51,102 nt of DNA from Noviherbaspirillum aerium (GTDB lineage: Bacteria > Pseudomonadota > Gammaproteobacteria > Burkholderiales > Burkholderiaceae_D). The stretch is from NCBI RefSeq assembly GCF_008929045.1, contig NZ_VFAH01000037.1, positions 1 to 51,102 on the forward strand, given 5' to 3'. The notes below the pieces were generated by a model. It saw nothing but the letters and a program-made list of their open reading frames with translations. It made no database searches and was not told where the DNA came from. This document shows, piece after piece, positions 42,645 through 51,102 of the stretch; positions within the stretch are counted from its first letter, which is position 1; each line of letters opens with the position of its first letter. The position numbers and the translations under genes are program-made.

Positions 42645-42677
42645 GGCCGGAGAATGGCTGTTAGGCGTACTCCGGCC
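42645..42677. repeat. Inverted repeat between convergent genes
   Basis: GGCCGGAG and CTCCGGCC form an 8-bp stem around a 17-base loop between the convergent ligase and MBL-fold genes. No T run follows on either strand, so it is at most a weak structure. Confidence 0.3.
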
Positions 42678-42709
42678 GGGGTGAAACCGTTCCAGTGCGA
42701 TGCACCCGA

Positions 42710-43711
42710 TCAGCAACCCGCGGTGCAATTGGCTGCCGCGTCGAACTCCATGGTCTTTCCCGATAGCGGGATATGCACCGGCACCTTGACGGCCTTCATG
42801 AACGTTTCGGTTTTGCTGCCGGCACGCACTTTGCCGCCCACTGTCCCGACTTCGTTGGCGTGCGAGGCAATCACCGCAGCGGGCTTGACCAGGTTGTTGA
42901 TCACATAGGAAGCTTCGCCCGGACCCGTCGTGAAGCCGTCGCCGATGTTCATGACCGCCAGCTTGGCGTTATAGTGATTGCGAACGACCAGCTCCTGGTC
43001 CGCCATGATGCCGGTATCTCCAGAGAGATAGGTGACAAGCCCGTTGCTGAACTTCAGGATATAGCCGGTTGCCGGCCCCACGGCGCCAGCGATCCCGGCT
43101 TCCTTCATGGCCTTGCCGATGACGCCGCCAAAGTAGTCGGGATCCAGCCCATTGCTATGCAGTGCCGCCACGGTGGCGATGCGCACGCCATTGATGGTGA
43201 CGCTGCCGCCAAACCGGGCCAGTACCGAATTGGCGGGATCACCGCCATTGGCCTTGAGCTTTTCGGCAAAGAAGGGCGGCATTTCGCTGCCGGTGACGAT
43301 CTTCGCTTTCTTGGCCAGCGCAATATTGACCGCGCTCGAATTCGGCATGGCCGACACTGACATGTCGGGAGCTGCGCAGCTTCCCGAGTTCGGCGCCTTG
43401 GCATGCGCATTCCCGACGTGGTCGCCGTGCATGTGGCTGACGAGGATGATGTCGATCTTGCCCAGGCGGGGATCGTCCGCGCCGGCGACGGTGCGGCCCG
43501 GGTCGTAGAGAATGCGTGTTCCGTTGGGGTCCTCGAAGACGAGAGCCCGGTCCTGCGCACAGAATTCGCCGTCAATGCCGCCAAGCGGCGTCACCTTCAC
43601 GGTTGCCGGGCGCGCCTGGTTCGAGTTCTGGGCTGGTGCCTGTGGCTGTGTTGAACAAGCTACGGTCGTGCTTAAGGCCGCCCAGGCGGCAAGCCAAGTC
43701 AGATGACGCAT
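42710..43711 (-). CDS. MBL-fold metallo-hydrolase, exported
   Basis: The 333-residue protein begins with a signal-like segment (MRHLTWLAAWAALSTTVACS) that may be a weak lipobox. The metallo-beta-lactamase motif is SHMHGDH (His93, His95, Asp97, His98), with further ligands in ALHSNG, the acidic YLSGDTG and a late histidine in VIASHANEVG. This belongs to the UlaG/UPF0173-like branch of general hydrolases rather than to true beta-lactamases. It is preceded on the same strand by a solute-binding lipoprotein 99 bp away. The substrate is unknown. Confidence 0.88.
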   Translation of the reverse strand: MRHLTWLAAWAALSTTVACSTQPQAPAQNSNQARPATVKVTPLGGIDGEFCAQDRALVFEDPNGTRILYDPGRTVAGADDPRLGKIDIILVSHMHGDHVGNAHAKAPNSGSCAAPDMSVSAMPNSSAVNIALAKKAKIVTGSEMPPFFAEKLKANGGDPANSVLARFGGSVTINGVRIATVAALHSNGLDPDYFGGVIGKAMKEAGIAGAVGPATGYILKFSNGLVTYLSGDTGIMADQELVVRNHYNAKLAVMNIGDGFTTGPGEASYVINNLVKPAAVIASHANEVGTVGGKVRAGSKTETFMKAVKVPVHIPLSGKTMEFDAAANCTAGC

Positions 43712-43810
43712 AAAGTCTCCCTGTTGTTAAGTGACACGATAAGGCTGGAAAGAGTCTGGAAATATTGAGCTGCAGATATCGGCCAGTCAGGTCTGCCGGA
43801 TGCATGTCGT

Positions 43811-44695
43811 TTAGCGACTCGCCGTGGGTGCAACCGCAGCGCCTTCGATACGATGCTTGCTCAACGCGTTGGCAACAAAGCCCGACGCCTTCATTTCTTC
43901 AATAAACTGCCTGAGGTATGTTGCCCCGACTGGACGCCCCTTCGGCGTGGCCATGGCCTGATTGATGACCATGAACCGTCCATCAAGCAGCCGAAGTCCG
44001 GGAATGCGCTTGCCATCGGCCTCAAGCTGCTGCTTGACGCCGGCCGCCACTTCCAGGGAATCCCTTACCATCGTATCCACTACCAGTGGAGAGGTCGGCG
44101 CCCGTACGATCTGGGCATTTTTGATTTCACGCGAGAGATAAAGGTCGTAGGCGCTGCCGGCACCGACTACGATACGCGTGCCGGCCCTGTCGACATCCGC
44201 ATTACTCTTGATCGGCGATGCTTGCGGCACCATGTAGGCGCCTTCGATGATCACGTAGGGATCCGTATAGTCCATGTCCATTGCCCGCTTGGGATCGATC
44301 GCCACGAATCCAATGTCCCATTCCTTCGACTTGGCTCCTTCCACGACCTTGCCCGCGGCCGAATAGGTCACCAGTTCGACCGGCACGCCAAGTCTTTTCC
44401 CCAGTTCTTGCGCAAGATCCACCGAAACGCCGCGCGCTTGTCCGGTGGCCGGATCTTTAACCGCCAGGATTGGATTGCCGAAATTGATCGCTGCGCGCAG
44501 CGTTCCGGATGGCGCCAGTTCGGCGGCTGCGGCCTTGGAGGAATCCGGACCTGAAGGCATGGAACTGCACGCGGCGAGCAAGACGGCAAGCGAAAATGCG
44601 CCTATTGCACGGGCAGCTCGTTTCACTGGACGTCCGTCGGTAAGCCGGCCGGCTCTGGAAGATCGATCCGGTGCCTTTGTTGTTGGAATTATCAC
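43811..44695 (-). CDS. Family-3 extracellular solute-binding lipoprotein (amino acid type)
   Basis: The frame from 44695 gives 294 residues with lipobox LLAAC (Cys43). A GTG at 44626 would start VKRAARAIGAFSLAVLLAAC, a more typical lipoprotein signal, so the true start may be there. The mature protein is a type-2 binding fold: GTLRAAINFGNPILAVKDPA, VSVDLAQELGKRLGVPVELV, WDIGFVAIDPKRAMDMDYTD and GSAYDLYLSREI. Relatives bind polar amino acids or opine-like compounds. No ABC permease or ATPase gene accompanies it. Its neighbour downstream is the MBL-fold hydrolase. Confidence 0.88.
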   Translation of the reverse strand: MIIPTTKAPDRSSRAGRLTDGRPVKRAARAIGAFSLAVLLAACSSMPSGPDSSKAAAAELAPSGTLRAAINFGNPILAVKDPATGQARGVSVDLAQELGKRLGVPVELVTYSAAGKVVEGAKSKEWDIGFVAIDPKRAMDMDYTDPYVIIEGAYMVPQASPIKSNADVDRAGTRIVVGAGSAYDLYLSREIKNAQIVRAPTSPLVVDTMVRDSLEVAAGVKQQLEADGKRIPGLRLLDGRFMVINQAMATPKGRPVGATYLRQFIEEMKASGFVANALSKHRIEGAAVAPTASR

Positions 44696-45173
44696 AATTG
44701 TCTCCTGGTTTCTCAGCTCGTTGGCATAACAAGCTGTTGCCTTGTTTTAAACAAAAGTCTAACCCAATTGTAGATTTCGAACCGTCTTGTTCATGATTAA
44801 CGGGAGGGCAAGAAAAAATCCGGCCTCGGTCTCTCCAGCGGGTCGCGCAAATCGTAAAGTCGTAAAGCCCTACAGATGATGAGCTCGGAACCGCGCTTCT
44901 TCCTCTCGGCGAGCTGGTTGCCTTCAATGCTCTCGCACGGTTCGTCATCGTTGACTTCCAGCTCGGAAACCTTGGGAGCAAGCATGGATTCCTGAACCTC
45001 GCGATCAGGGCCAGGCGTGGACTCCATGTGATGCAAGAGAACCTGTTCGCCATAAGCAAGCCGGAGGACCTTGCACCCGCGGATCAGCCGCTGCGGCCAA
45101 TCGTATCTTTAGGTAGAGTGCCCATCTGTCAAAAATGCCGGTATAGTCTCGCTCTGCCTTTTCTCATTCCATA
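44696..45173. other. Intergenic region with possible divergent promoters
   Basis: The right part holds TTGACA on the minus strand (45132 to 45127) and TATAGT on the plus strand (45142-45147), which may be divergent promoter elements. A possible minus-strand small gene within it is listed separately. Confidence 0.35.
44797..45036 (-). CDS. Possible small hypothetical protein
   Basis: The 79-residue frame reads MHHMESTPGPDREVQESMLA and later ERKKRGSELIICRALRLYDL, a mixed charged composition that looks protein-like. The open frame extends about 26 codons upstream (LIRGCKVLRLAYGEQVLL) without an ATG, so the real start might be non-standard or the gene a remnant. A TTGACA lies upstream on the same strand. 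I recognise no family. Confidence 0.3.
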   Translation of the reverse strand: MHHMESTPGPDREVQESMLAPKVSELEVNDDEPCESIEGNQLAERKKRGSELIICRALRLYDLRDPLERPRPDFFLPSR

Positions 45174-45551
45174 ATGTCCATCATCGTTCGTTTGCTTGTT
45201 GTGCTCTGTTATGCCGTGTTGTTCGCAACGTCTGCCATGGCCGACAGCGGGCAGGAGCCTGCCATTGCCAATGAACGCGCCGTGGCTTTCTGCGGCGGCA
45301 ATCAAGAATGCGAAGCGACGATGCGCAAGCGCGAAATGCTGGCGGCCGAAAAGCGGCAGCAGATGGAAGCGGCAGACAGGGCTTTGAAAGACTCCGATCC
45401 GGCCAGTTATTATTTGACGCTTCTAGGCAGGTTCGCAATGGCTGTCGCTTTCATTGGCGGTGCGGCCGGTCTCTACGTGTTTGCCATGCACCTGTTGTTT
45501 GGTAAAAAGAAGCGCGCCGCAAAAAACAAGACCGGTTCGGACGGGATATAA
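45174..45551 (+). CDS. Small exported single-pass membrane protein, unknown function
   Basis: The 125-residue product has a signal peptide (MSIIVRLLVVLCYAVLFATS, cleavage after AMA), a short charged periplasmic part with two cysteines in FCGGNQEC and a heptad-like helix (MRKREMLAAEKRQQMEAADR). One membrane segment follows near the C-terminus (FAMAVAFIGGAAGLYVFAMH), then a lysine-rich cytoplasmic tail (KKKRAAKNK). It is preceded by TATAGT at 45142. I recognise no named family; the layout suggests a small inner-membrane adaptor. Confidence 0.65.
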   Translation: MSIIVRLLVVLCYAVLFATSAMADSGQEPAIANERAVAFCGGNQECEATMRKREMLAAEKRQQMEAADRALKDSDPASYYLTLLGRFAMAVAFIGGAAGLYVFAMHLLFGKKKRAAKNKTGSDGI

Positions 45552-46033
45552 CGATTCTGAGTTATTCCATTACAGATGAAACCGGGGCGTCAGGCAAGGT
45601 CGAGGTGGCAAATCAGCCGTTCATGGCGTGGGTATGGATAACGAGTGCAGTGCGGTCAGGCAGAATAAACGCGAGCTCATGCGATGGAGCGGCTTGAGAT
45701 TGGTATAAGAAGCACATTCCTGCCTTCTGTCCCACGCCTGATCCGACATCTCCAGTTTATCGACGTTGAAGTGCAGTGAAGCAGAAGCGTTGCCAGCTCA
45801 ACCCCGGAAAGCCGACCGCACGAATCTGTTCATGAGGGTGATGGCCCATTGGTCGATTCAGCGCCGATGGCGTTGACGCGGAACGCGGGAGAGCCTCCTG
45901 GCATGCGGATACGTACGCCGCCTGTCGAAATGAGAGGCGGCATCCAGCGACACCAAGCGGTACACAAAGCACATTTGCACTGCAAAGACGATCGGCACGA
46001 CCATGCAGCATCCGCATGCGGCCGCGCAGGTCT
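45552..46033. other. Intergenic region, no gene seen
   Basis: About 480 bases between the small membrane protein and the convergent small acidic protein gene. Short overlapping frames have Arg/Pro/Ser-rich composition typical of non-coding GC-rich DNA. Confidence 0.4.
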
Positions 46034-46285
46034 TTATTTCCTGGCCTTGCCGGGCCGTTTAGGCGGTGTGGCGGAGCGAGCCTTGCTGCGCCGCTCGTAG
46101 AGGGTCTTTGCATCTTGTACCGCCCGCTCCTGGGTTCGCATCTCGGGCCGATCGTCGTGCAAGCTGAAGTAATCCGCCGCTTGCGCACGTACGACTTCGC
46201 TGATGGCATCTTCGTCGCTCATATCGTACATCTCGGTCAGGAGCGTCGTAACTTCATCGAGATAGTCTTCGTATGTCATTGCCAT
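46034..46285 (-). CDS. Small hypothetical protein
   Basis: From an ATG at 46285 the product is 83 residues: MAMTYEDYLDEVTTLLTEMY followed by an acidic helical part (DMSDEDAISEVVRAQAADYF) and a basic tail (RRSKARSATPPKRPGKARK). An ATG two codons later is equally possible, and neither has a clear ribosome site. The frame stays open 25 codons further upstream only with a TTG start. The acidic-helix plus basic-tail layout is seen in small plasmid or phage proteins, but I recognise no family. It lies downstream of the ParB-like gene on the same strand. Confidence 0.6.
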   Translation of the reverse strand: MAMTYEDYLDEVTTLLTEMYDMSDEDAISEVVRAQAADYFSLHDDRPEMRTQERAVQDAKTLYERRSKARSATPPKRPGKARK

Positions 46286-46387
46286 GGCTGCAAGGGAAAG
46301 TGATGTGGGCGTGTAGCATACAGTATAGGAGGCGCCTTGTTTCCGGTGCGGTGCAGTCAAATCCTTGCTGCTGCGGGATTGCTGGCA

Positions 46388-47209
46388 TCACTTTCCAGAA
46401 CGCACCTCGGCGAGGGCGATGGTCAGATGCTGCACCTTCAGCTTGAGCTGGTCGCGTTCCTTGGTCAGTTCATCCACCAATAGCTGCAGACGATGGATGG
46501 CCAGTTGGTCCGGCGTTGCGTCTTCGGGAGGCGGCTCCGCCACTGGCGTCGGCCTCGCAGGCTGGCGCGCTTCACGCACTTGCCTGGCGGTCTTGCGCAA
46601 TTCCTTCTTGCCGCCGGCAACCGCTTCGACCTGCTTTTCAACCGGCAGGGAAGCAACCGTAGCCGCTGCGTTGATTGAAATGATCCCTGCCTTCACCGCA
46701 CCGACGAGTTCAGGAGCGGCCGTCTTCTGTATCTTCTCGATCTGGCCCAGTGTTGCACTGCTGACTCGGGCGGTGCGCGCGACAGCCTCGCGGGTCAACG
46801 GCGGACCGGCTTTGGTCGGTGCGGCAATTTCCGGCTGCGCCGCTTCCGCAGGTTCCGGTGCTTCGGGCACATGCGCCGGCGTCTGGCGGGCGGAAAGGAT
46901 TTCCTTTTTTCGCAATGCAAGCACGCCGCGCTGGAAATCGGATACGCTTCTGCGCCCCAGATGATTGTCGATCATCCACAGGTGCACATCCTCCATGGTC
47001 TTGAAGTTCTTGCTCTGCACCGTGTTGAACGGTATGCCATGCTTCTGGCATATCCCGTATCGGTTGTGACCATCCACCAGCAGATCGCCCCACAGCACCA
47101 GCGCATCACGGCATCCCTCGGCGAGCAGGCTGCGTTCCAGCGCATCGTATTCATTTTCAGTCAGCGGGTCGATATAGGCCCGCAGCTCTTCACTGATCGT
47201 AATCGTCAT
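46388..47209 (-). CDS. ParB-like nuclease-domain protein, solitary
   Basis: From the ATG at 47209 the protein is 273 residues. Its N-terminus resembles a ParB/Srx-like domain: IDPLTENEYDALERSLLAEG, then LVLWGDLLVDGHNRYGICQK with the conserved DGHNRY segment. A Pro/Ala/Glu-rich linker (about 110-135) leads to a helix-turn-helix-like part (LTREAVARTARVSSATLGQI, IISINAAATVASLP), then another disordered stretch and a C-terminal coiled coil (LQLLVDELTKERDQLKLKVQ). No parA lies nearby. Such stand-alone ParB-like proteins occur in phages and integrative elements. A TTG two codons upstream is an alternative start. Confidence 0.8.
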   Translation of the reverse strand: MTITISEELRAYIDPLTENEYDALERSLLAEGCRDALVLWGDLLVDGHNRYGICQKHGIPFNTVQSKNFKTMEDVHLWMIDNHLGRRSVSDFQRGVLALRKKEILSARQTPAHVPEAPEPAEAAQPEIAAPTKAGPPLTREAVARTARVSSATLGQIEKIQKTAAPELVGAVKAGIISINAAATVASLPVEKQVEAVAGGKKELRKTARQVREARQPARPTPVAEPPPEDATPDQLAIHRLQLLVDELTKERDQLKLKVQHLTIALAEVRSGK

Positions 47210-47375
47210 GGACAAGCCAAAATAGAAAATAGTGGCAGTAGTTTACACAACGAAAGCCGGTGAGGGCGCTCAATGCGGTCCCGCTTCATTGATGCTGGCG
47301 CAACGTTGTCAAATCCGTCACATAGTTTGGCCGGGTGTTCCGGAGGCATTCGGAAGTGGAGAAAACAGGACCTTC

Positions 47376-49937
47376 TCAAGACAGGCTATGCGGAAGCACT
47401 CTTTTCAGAAAAGGAGCAGTCCGGCTCCGCGGCGCCGCAGCGACTTTTGCAGGCGGACCTGCCGCGACCACCTTGCCGCCTTCATCGCCGGCACCCGGGC
47501 CGATGTCGATGACCCAGTCGCTCGCCGCAAGTACCCGCATATCGTGTTCGACGACGATTACCGTGTTGCCGGACTCCACCAGTCGGTCGAGCTGGAGGAT
47601 CAGTTTGTCGACATCGGCCGGATGCAATCCGGTCGTAGGCTCGTCCAGAACATATAGCGTATTGCCGCGCGAGGCACGCTGCAGTTCGGTCGCGAGCTTG
47701 ATGCGCTGGGCCTCTCCGCCCGACAGTTCGGTGGCCGGCTGACCAAGGCGCAAGTACCCCAGTCCGACTTCGCGCAGCGTATTCAAGGGGCGCTGGATCG
47801 ACAATTCGTCGGCAAAAAAATCGTATGCCGCGTCCACCGTCATCGCCAAGACGTCCGCAATGCTCTTGTCGCGGTACTTGATTTCCAGCGTCTTGGCATT
47901 GAAACGCGTTCCATGACAGACAGGACAGGGCGCATACACGCTTGGCAGGAAAAGCAGTTCGACCATGACGAAGCCTTCGCCTTCGCAGTTGTCGCATCGT
48001 CCCTTTGCCACGTTGAAGGAAAACCTGCCGGCGTCATAGTGACGCGCGCGTGCCGAGCGTGTCGAGGCGAATAGCTTGCGGACATGATCGAACAGTCCGG
48101 TATAGGTCGCGAGATTGGAGCGGGGCGTCCGTCCGATGGGCTTCTGATCGACCTTGACCAGACGCCTGATGCTGTCCATGCCATCCGTTATCTTGCCGTC
48201 TGCGGTGACCGGAAGCGCCTCTTCCAAAGGATCGCTTTCTTCCGATTCGCGCATGCTTTCATGTCCCAGCTCTGCGGCGACCAGGTCGACCAGAACCTGG
48301 CTGACCAGACTGGATTTGCCGGAGCCCGAAACTCCGCTGACGCTGGTGAGGACGCCCAGGGGAAAAGCGACATCGAGCTTGTCAAGATTGTTGCGGCTCA
48401 CCCCGGACAGCCGCAGCCAGCCCGCGGGTGCGCGAACTGCGCGCAGGGCAGGGGAGTCTTCGCCGAAGAGATACCGCCGTGTATGCGATGCACCTATTTC
48501 CGCCAAACCTTTCGGGGGGCCGCTGTACAGGATGTGGCCGCCGCGTTCGCCCGCCTCCGGCCCGACATCGACAATCCAGTCGGCATGACGGATGACCCCG
48601 AGTGCATGCTCCACCACGAACAGGGTATTTCCGGCTTGCTTCAACCGGTCGAGCGCTTCGAGCAGCGCCTGCGTATCCGCCGGATGCAGTCCGGCCGAGG
48701 GTTCGTCCAGCACATACACCACACCGAACAGACTGGAGTGCACCTGGGTCGCAAGCCGCAAGCGCTGCAATTCTCCAGGCGACAGGGTTGGCGTGCTCCT
48801 TTCCAGATTCAGATAGCCCAGTCCCATTGCAAGCAGGACGGCAAGGCGGGCGCAAAGGTCTGCCGCGATGCGCTGGGTGACAATCGCCTTTTCGGGGCTC
48901 CTTGCAGCCATTTTTTCCCAGCCCGGGGCTTTTCCCTCTGCGTACGCGCTGAGCAGCGTAGCCAGATTCTTGAGCGGCACTCTGGAAAACTCCGCTATAT
49001 CGTATCCGGCGAAGGTGACGGAAAGCGATTCGGGCCGAAGCCGCTTGCCTTTGCACAGGGGGCACTCATTGCCCACCATGTACTGAGACACCCGCTTCTT
49101 CATCGAGGGGCTTTCCGTGTTGGCGAAGGTATCCAGCACATACTTTCTGGCGCCGGTGAAGGTCCCCTGGTAACTTGGCGTTTCCTTGCGCTTCAGGGCG
49201 CGGCGCACTTCCTCCAGGCTGAACCCCGCAAACACCGGCACGACAGGCTGTTCCTCCGTGAAGAGTATCCAGTCACGATCCTTTTTTGACAGTTCACGCC
49301 AGGGGCGATCGATGTCGAAGCCAAGGGTGGTCAGGATGTCCCGCAGGTTCTGGCCATGCCAGGCGGTAGGCCACGCCGCGACCGCCCGTTCGCGTATGGT
49401 CAGCGAATCGTCCGGCACCATCGATTTCTCCGTGACTTCATACACCCGGCCAAGGCCATGGCAGGTCGGGCAGGCCCCTTCCGGCGTATTCGGCGAAAAC
49501 GATTCAGCGTAGAGGAGCTCTTGCCCCTTGGGATAGTCGCCGGCGCGCGAGTACAGCATGCGCAGCGAGTTCGACAGGGTGGTGACGCTGCCCACGGAAG
49601 ACCGGGTCGTGGGAGCGCCGCGTTGCTGCTGCAGGGCTATGGCGGGAGGCAGTCCGTCAATGCTGTCGACCTCCGGGACAGGCATCTGATGGAAAAGCCG
49701 ACGGGCGTACGGCGAGACGGATTCGAGGTAACGCCTTTGCGCTTCGGCGTAAAGGGTACCGAAGGCCAGGGACGACTTGCCCGAACCAGAAATGCCGGTA
49801 AAGACGACGAGCGAGTTTCTGGGAATGTCGAGATCGATATCCTTGAGGTTATGTTCGCGAGCCCCGCGGACATGGACGAAGCCGGTGACCTCGCTTCCCG
49901 AAGGCGGTACGTCAAGTTGATTATCCTTTTTACGCAT
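47376..49937 (-). CDS. UvrA-like ABC ATPase, short-form paralogue
   Basis: The 853-residue protein carries two ABC modules: Walker A GISGSGKSS near residue 48 and GVSGSGKSS in the second half; signatures LSPGELQRLRLATQ and LSGGEAQRIKLATEL; Walker B with VLDEPSAGLHPAD and VLDEPTTGLHPAD. Zinc-binding cysteines are seen in CPTCHGLG, CPLCKGKRL, CDNCEGEG and CPVCHGTRF. Canonical UvrA is about 940 residues, so this copy is about 90 shorter, matching the UvrA2/DrrC-like paralogues tied to tolerance of DNA-binding compounds. No uvrB is adjacent. Whether it supports excision repair is unknown. Confidence 0.92.
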   Translation of the reverse strand: MRKKDNQLDVPPSGSEVTGFVHVRGAREHNLKDIDLDIPRNSLVVFTGISGSGKSSLAFGTLYAEAQRRYLESVSPYARRLFHQMPVPEVDSIDGLPPAIALQQQRGAPTTRSSVGSVTTLSNSLRMLYSRAGDYPKGQELLYAESFSPNTPEGACPTCHGLGRVYEVTEKSMVPDDSLTIRERAVAAWPTAWHGQNLRDILTTLGFDIDRPWRELSKKDRDWILFTEEQPVVPVFAGFSLEEVRRALKRKETPSYQGTFTGARKYVLDTFANTESPSMKKRVSQYMVGNECPLCKGKRLRPESLSVTFAGYDIAEFSRVPLKNLATLLSAYAEGKAPGWEKMAARSPEKAIVTQRIAADLCARLAVLLAMGLGYLNLERSTPTLSPGELQRLRLATQVHSSLFGVVYVLDEPSAGLHPADTQALLEALDRLKQAGNTLFVVEHALGVIRHADWIVDVGPEAGERGGHILYSGPPKGLAEIGASHTRRYLFGEDSPALRAVRAPAGWLRLSGVSRNNLDKLDVAFPLGVLTSVSGVSGSGKSSLVSQVLVDLVAAELGHESMRESEESDPLEEALPVTADGKITDGMDSIRRLVKVDQKPIGRTPRSNLATYTGLFDHVRKLFASTRSARARHYDAGRFSFNVAKGRCDNCEGEGFVMVELLFLPSVYAPCPVCHGTRFNAKTLEIKYRDKSIADVLAMTVDAAYDFFADELSIQRPLNTLREVGLGYLRLGQPATELSGGEAQRIKLATELQRASRGNTLYVLDEPTTGLHPADVDKLILQLDRLVESGNTVIVVEHDMRVLAASDWVIDIGPGAGDEGGKVVAAGPPAKVAAAPRSRTAPFLKRVLPHSLS

Positions 49938-50939
49938 TCACGTTAATCCCGATGCCGATGGTTTGCGCGAGCTCGACGCCGCAGCAGATGGATCCGCGGA
50001 TGAGCGATACGGCCCAAGCGAGGCGTGCATTTTCATATAAGAATGGCAATATTATTAATAGGACCGGGAAAGCAATGCATTAGTTCGCATCGATACTGTC
50101 GACCGAGTACGGGAGAAGATGGCGGGCGTATGGTCGCCTCGCCTCGGCCTGCCTGGTGCGCATCGCAGCGTTGCCCGCCGCTTGCGGGGTTCTCCGTACG
50201 GCATGCCTTAAGCTTGCGCATTGCATTCCAAGGTTGTCGGCAGGCCGTCCTGGCAAAAATGGAGTGAGCTATGCCTCGGGCCGTGTTTGCCAAGCTGCTG
50301 TCTTGGGCGGGGGCGGAGACGCGTCTGCGGGGTTTGGCGTACGTCGGGAAGCATGCGCTCCCGCTCTTTAACTTAACGCAACACCGAACCGCTCGCGGCA
50401 CTTATCAAACACTGCATGGTGCAGACAGGAGACGAGCTGCCACACCGATGCAGCTTCTGGAGCGCTCTGAAGTGAATTTCTATTCTCTTTTCCCAAGGTA
50501 AGGGACTAATTTTTATAGAAACTTGTTCAAATAGGAACGATATTTCAATGAAATATTCTTGAAGTAAAACTACCTTCTTATTCACAAGTTATGTAAAGAT
50601 ACCATCAGAAACATTCTTTAATACTGCTCAAGTAATAATACGTTCGATTCATGCGCAAACTAACTCGAAGAGTGGAACCTATGCCCTCTGTGTACGCTAG
50701 CTAATCCAAGTAGCGTTATTGGTAGTGCTCCGCCGACTCAGTTAGAAAGATTACCAACACATCAATTTGCTGACATGCCTGAATGAACATGTCGATGGTG
50801 CAGGTGTTGCCTGTGCCAAGTCCGATAAACTGTCTTGTGCAATGCTTTTAGCCGCCTACTGTTGGCAATGATCTCTCGATTATTTAGCGCTGTTCGGCTT
50901 TCTCTGACGCGATAGTCAATTGCCAAGTCAAGCAGCGCT
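49938..50939. other. Intergenic region with AT-rich right part
   Basis: About 1 kb without a convincing gene. The left half is GC-rich with short Arg/Pro-rich frames; from about 50480 the DNA is AT-richer and nearly without open frames. I found no tRNA, repeat or insertion-sequence end. Confidence 0.45.
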
Positions 50940-51102
50940 CTATCGCGTCCAATTCTTATGGGGTGCTTTCGTTTTTACTGCATGTATGGACCCGACACCT
51001 TTTGCAAGGCCTCGAATGACGAAAAAGCGGTCTGCATGCATGTATACGGCTAGCTTGTTGGGCCATGTCGATACGCTGCCCGCAGCCTTGATGAGATCCG
51101 CG
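50940..51102 (-). CDS. Possible partial gene running off the right edge
   Basis: On the minus strand an open frame of about 54 codons enters from outside the window and ends at a TAG near 50940. It contains ADLIKAAGSVSTWPNKLAVY and MHADRFFVIRGLAKGVGS, which looks protein-like (mixed hydrophobic and charged, a Trp and few Arg runs). I recognise no family, and the frame is short enough to be chance. Confidence 0.25.
   Translation of the reverse strand, partial: ADLIKAAGSVSTWPNKLAVYMHADRFFVIRGLAKGVGSIHAVKTKAPHKNWTR

Noticed and set aside
42710-43711. Beta-lactamase resistance gene
   Set aside because: The MBL motif is present, but the overall pattern (SHMHGDH, LSGDTG, SHANE) fits UlaG/UPF0173-like hydrolases, not class B beta-lactamases.

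Overview
The window reads as a chromosomal segment of a betaproteobacterium of the order Burkholderiales, probably Oxalobacteraceae (Herbaspirillum, Noviherbaspirillum or Massilia-like). This rests on high GC, four Bug/TctC-type periplasmic receptors, a free-standing second-type infA, Liv-type transporters and a Gram-negative porin remnant. The family-level assignment is inference; no rRNA long enough for a firm placement is present, only the 3' part of a 5S rRNA at the left edge.

Layout. (1) 1-5.3 kb: 3' end of an rRNA operon (5S plus terminator), a palindromic element, infA, a PilZ protein, an IS630-type transposase remnant, a Gly/Ala-rich secreted protein, an orphan PstS and an AraC regulator. 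(2) 5.5-20.1 kb: one 14.5-kb run of 13 same-strand genes divergent from the araC gene: a fumarylacetoacetase-fold hydrolase, two tandem alpha/beta hydrolases, an amidohydrolase, a complete branched-chain-amino-acid-type ABC transporter (two permeases, binding protein, two ATPases), a TIM-barrel 'PEP hydrolase' protein, a flotillin, an SRPBCC protein and a Bug receptor. The second ATPase is fused to a UPF0261/Tm-1-like domain. Three GATAAGC repeats spaced exactly 20 bp lie between araC and this operon. I read it as an AraC-controlled uptake-and-hydrolysis system for an unknown amide, ester or ring compound. (3) 20.4-31.8 kb: two tandem 94-residue double-glycine-leader peptides, a Bem46-like hydrolase, a GntR/Bug pair divergent from a PDC-hydrolase-like amidohydrolase with an 18-bp palindromic operator over its promoter, a TctD/TctE-type two-component system followed by two receptors without their membrane partners, and a GH16 lipoprotein.

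(4) 32-43 kb is a decaying region. A porin, a Liv-type binding protein joined to the end of an acyl-CoA ligase, a second ligase that has lost its 3' end, an acyl-CoA dehydrogenase joined to the last residues of a short-chain dehydrogenase, and a headless binding protein are all deletion-derived remnants. Intact genes sit among them: a Crp/Fnr regulator, a VCBS-repeat surface protein and one acyl-CoA ligase. The pattern suggests an old CoA-dependent catabolic cluster being eroded by successive deletions.

(5) 43-51 kb: an MBL-fold hydrolase, a family-3 solute-binding lipoprotein, small hypothetical proteins, a solitary ParB-like protein, a short-form UvrA paralogue and about 1.1 kb of AT-richer sequence with no convincing gene.

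Most notable are the LivF-UPF0261 fusion next to the TIM-barrel gene (together the two halves of the plant antiviral protein Tm-1), the flotillin in the same operon, the paired double-glycine peptides, and the serial gene chimeras.
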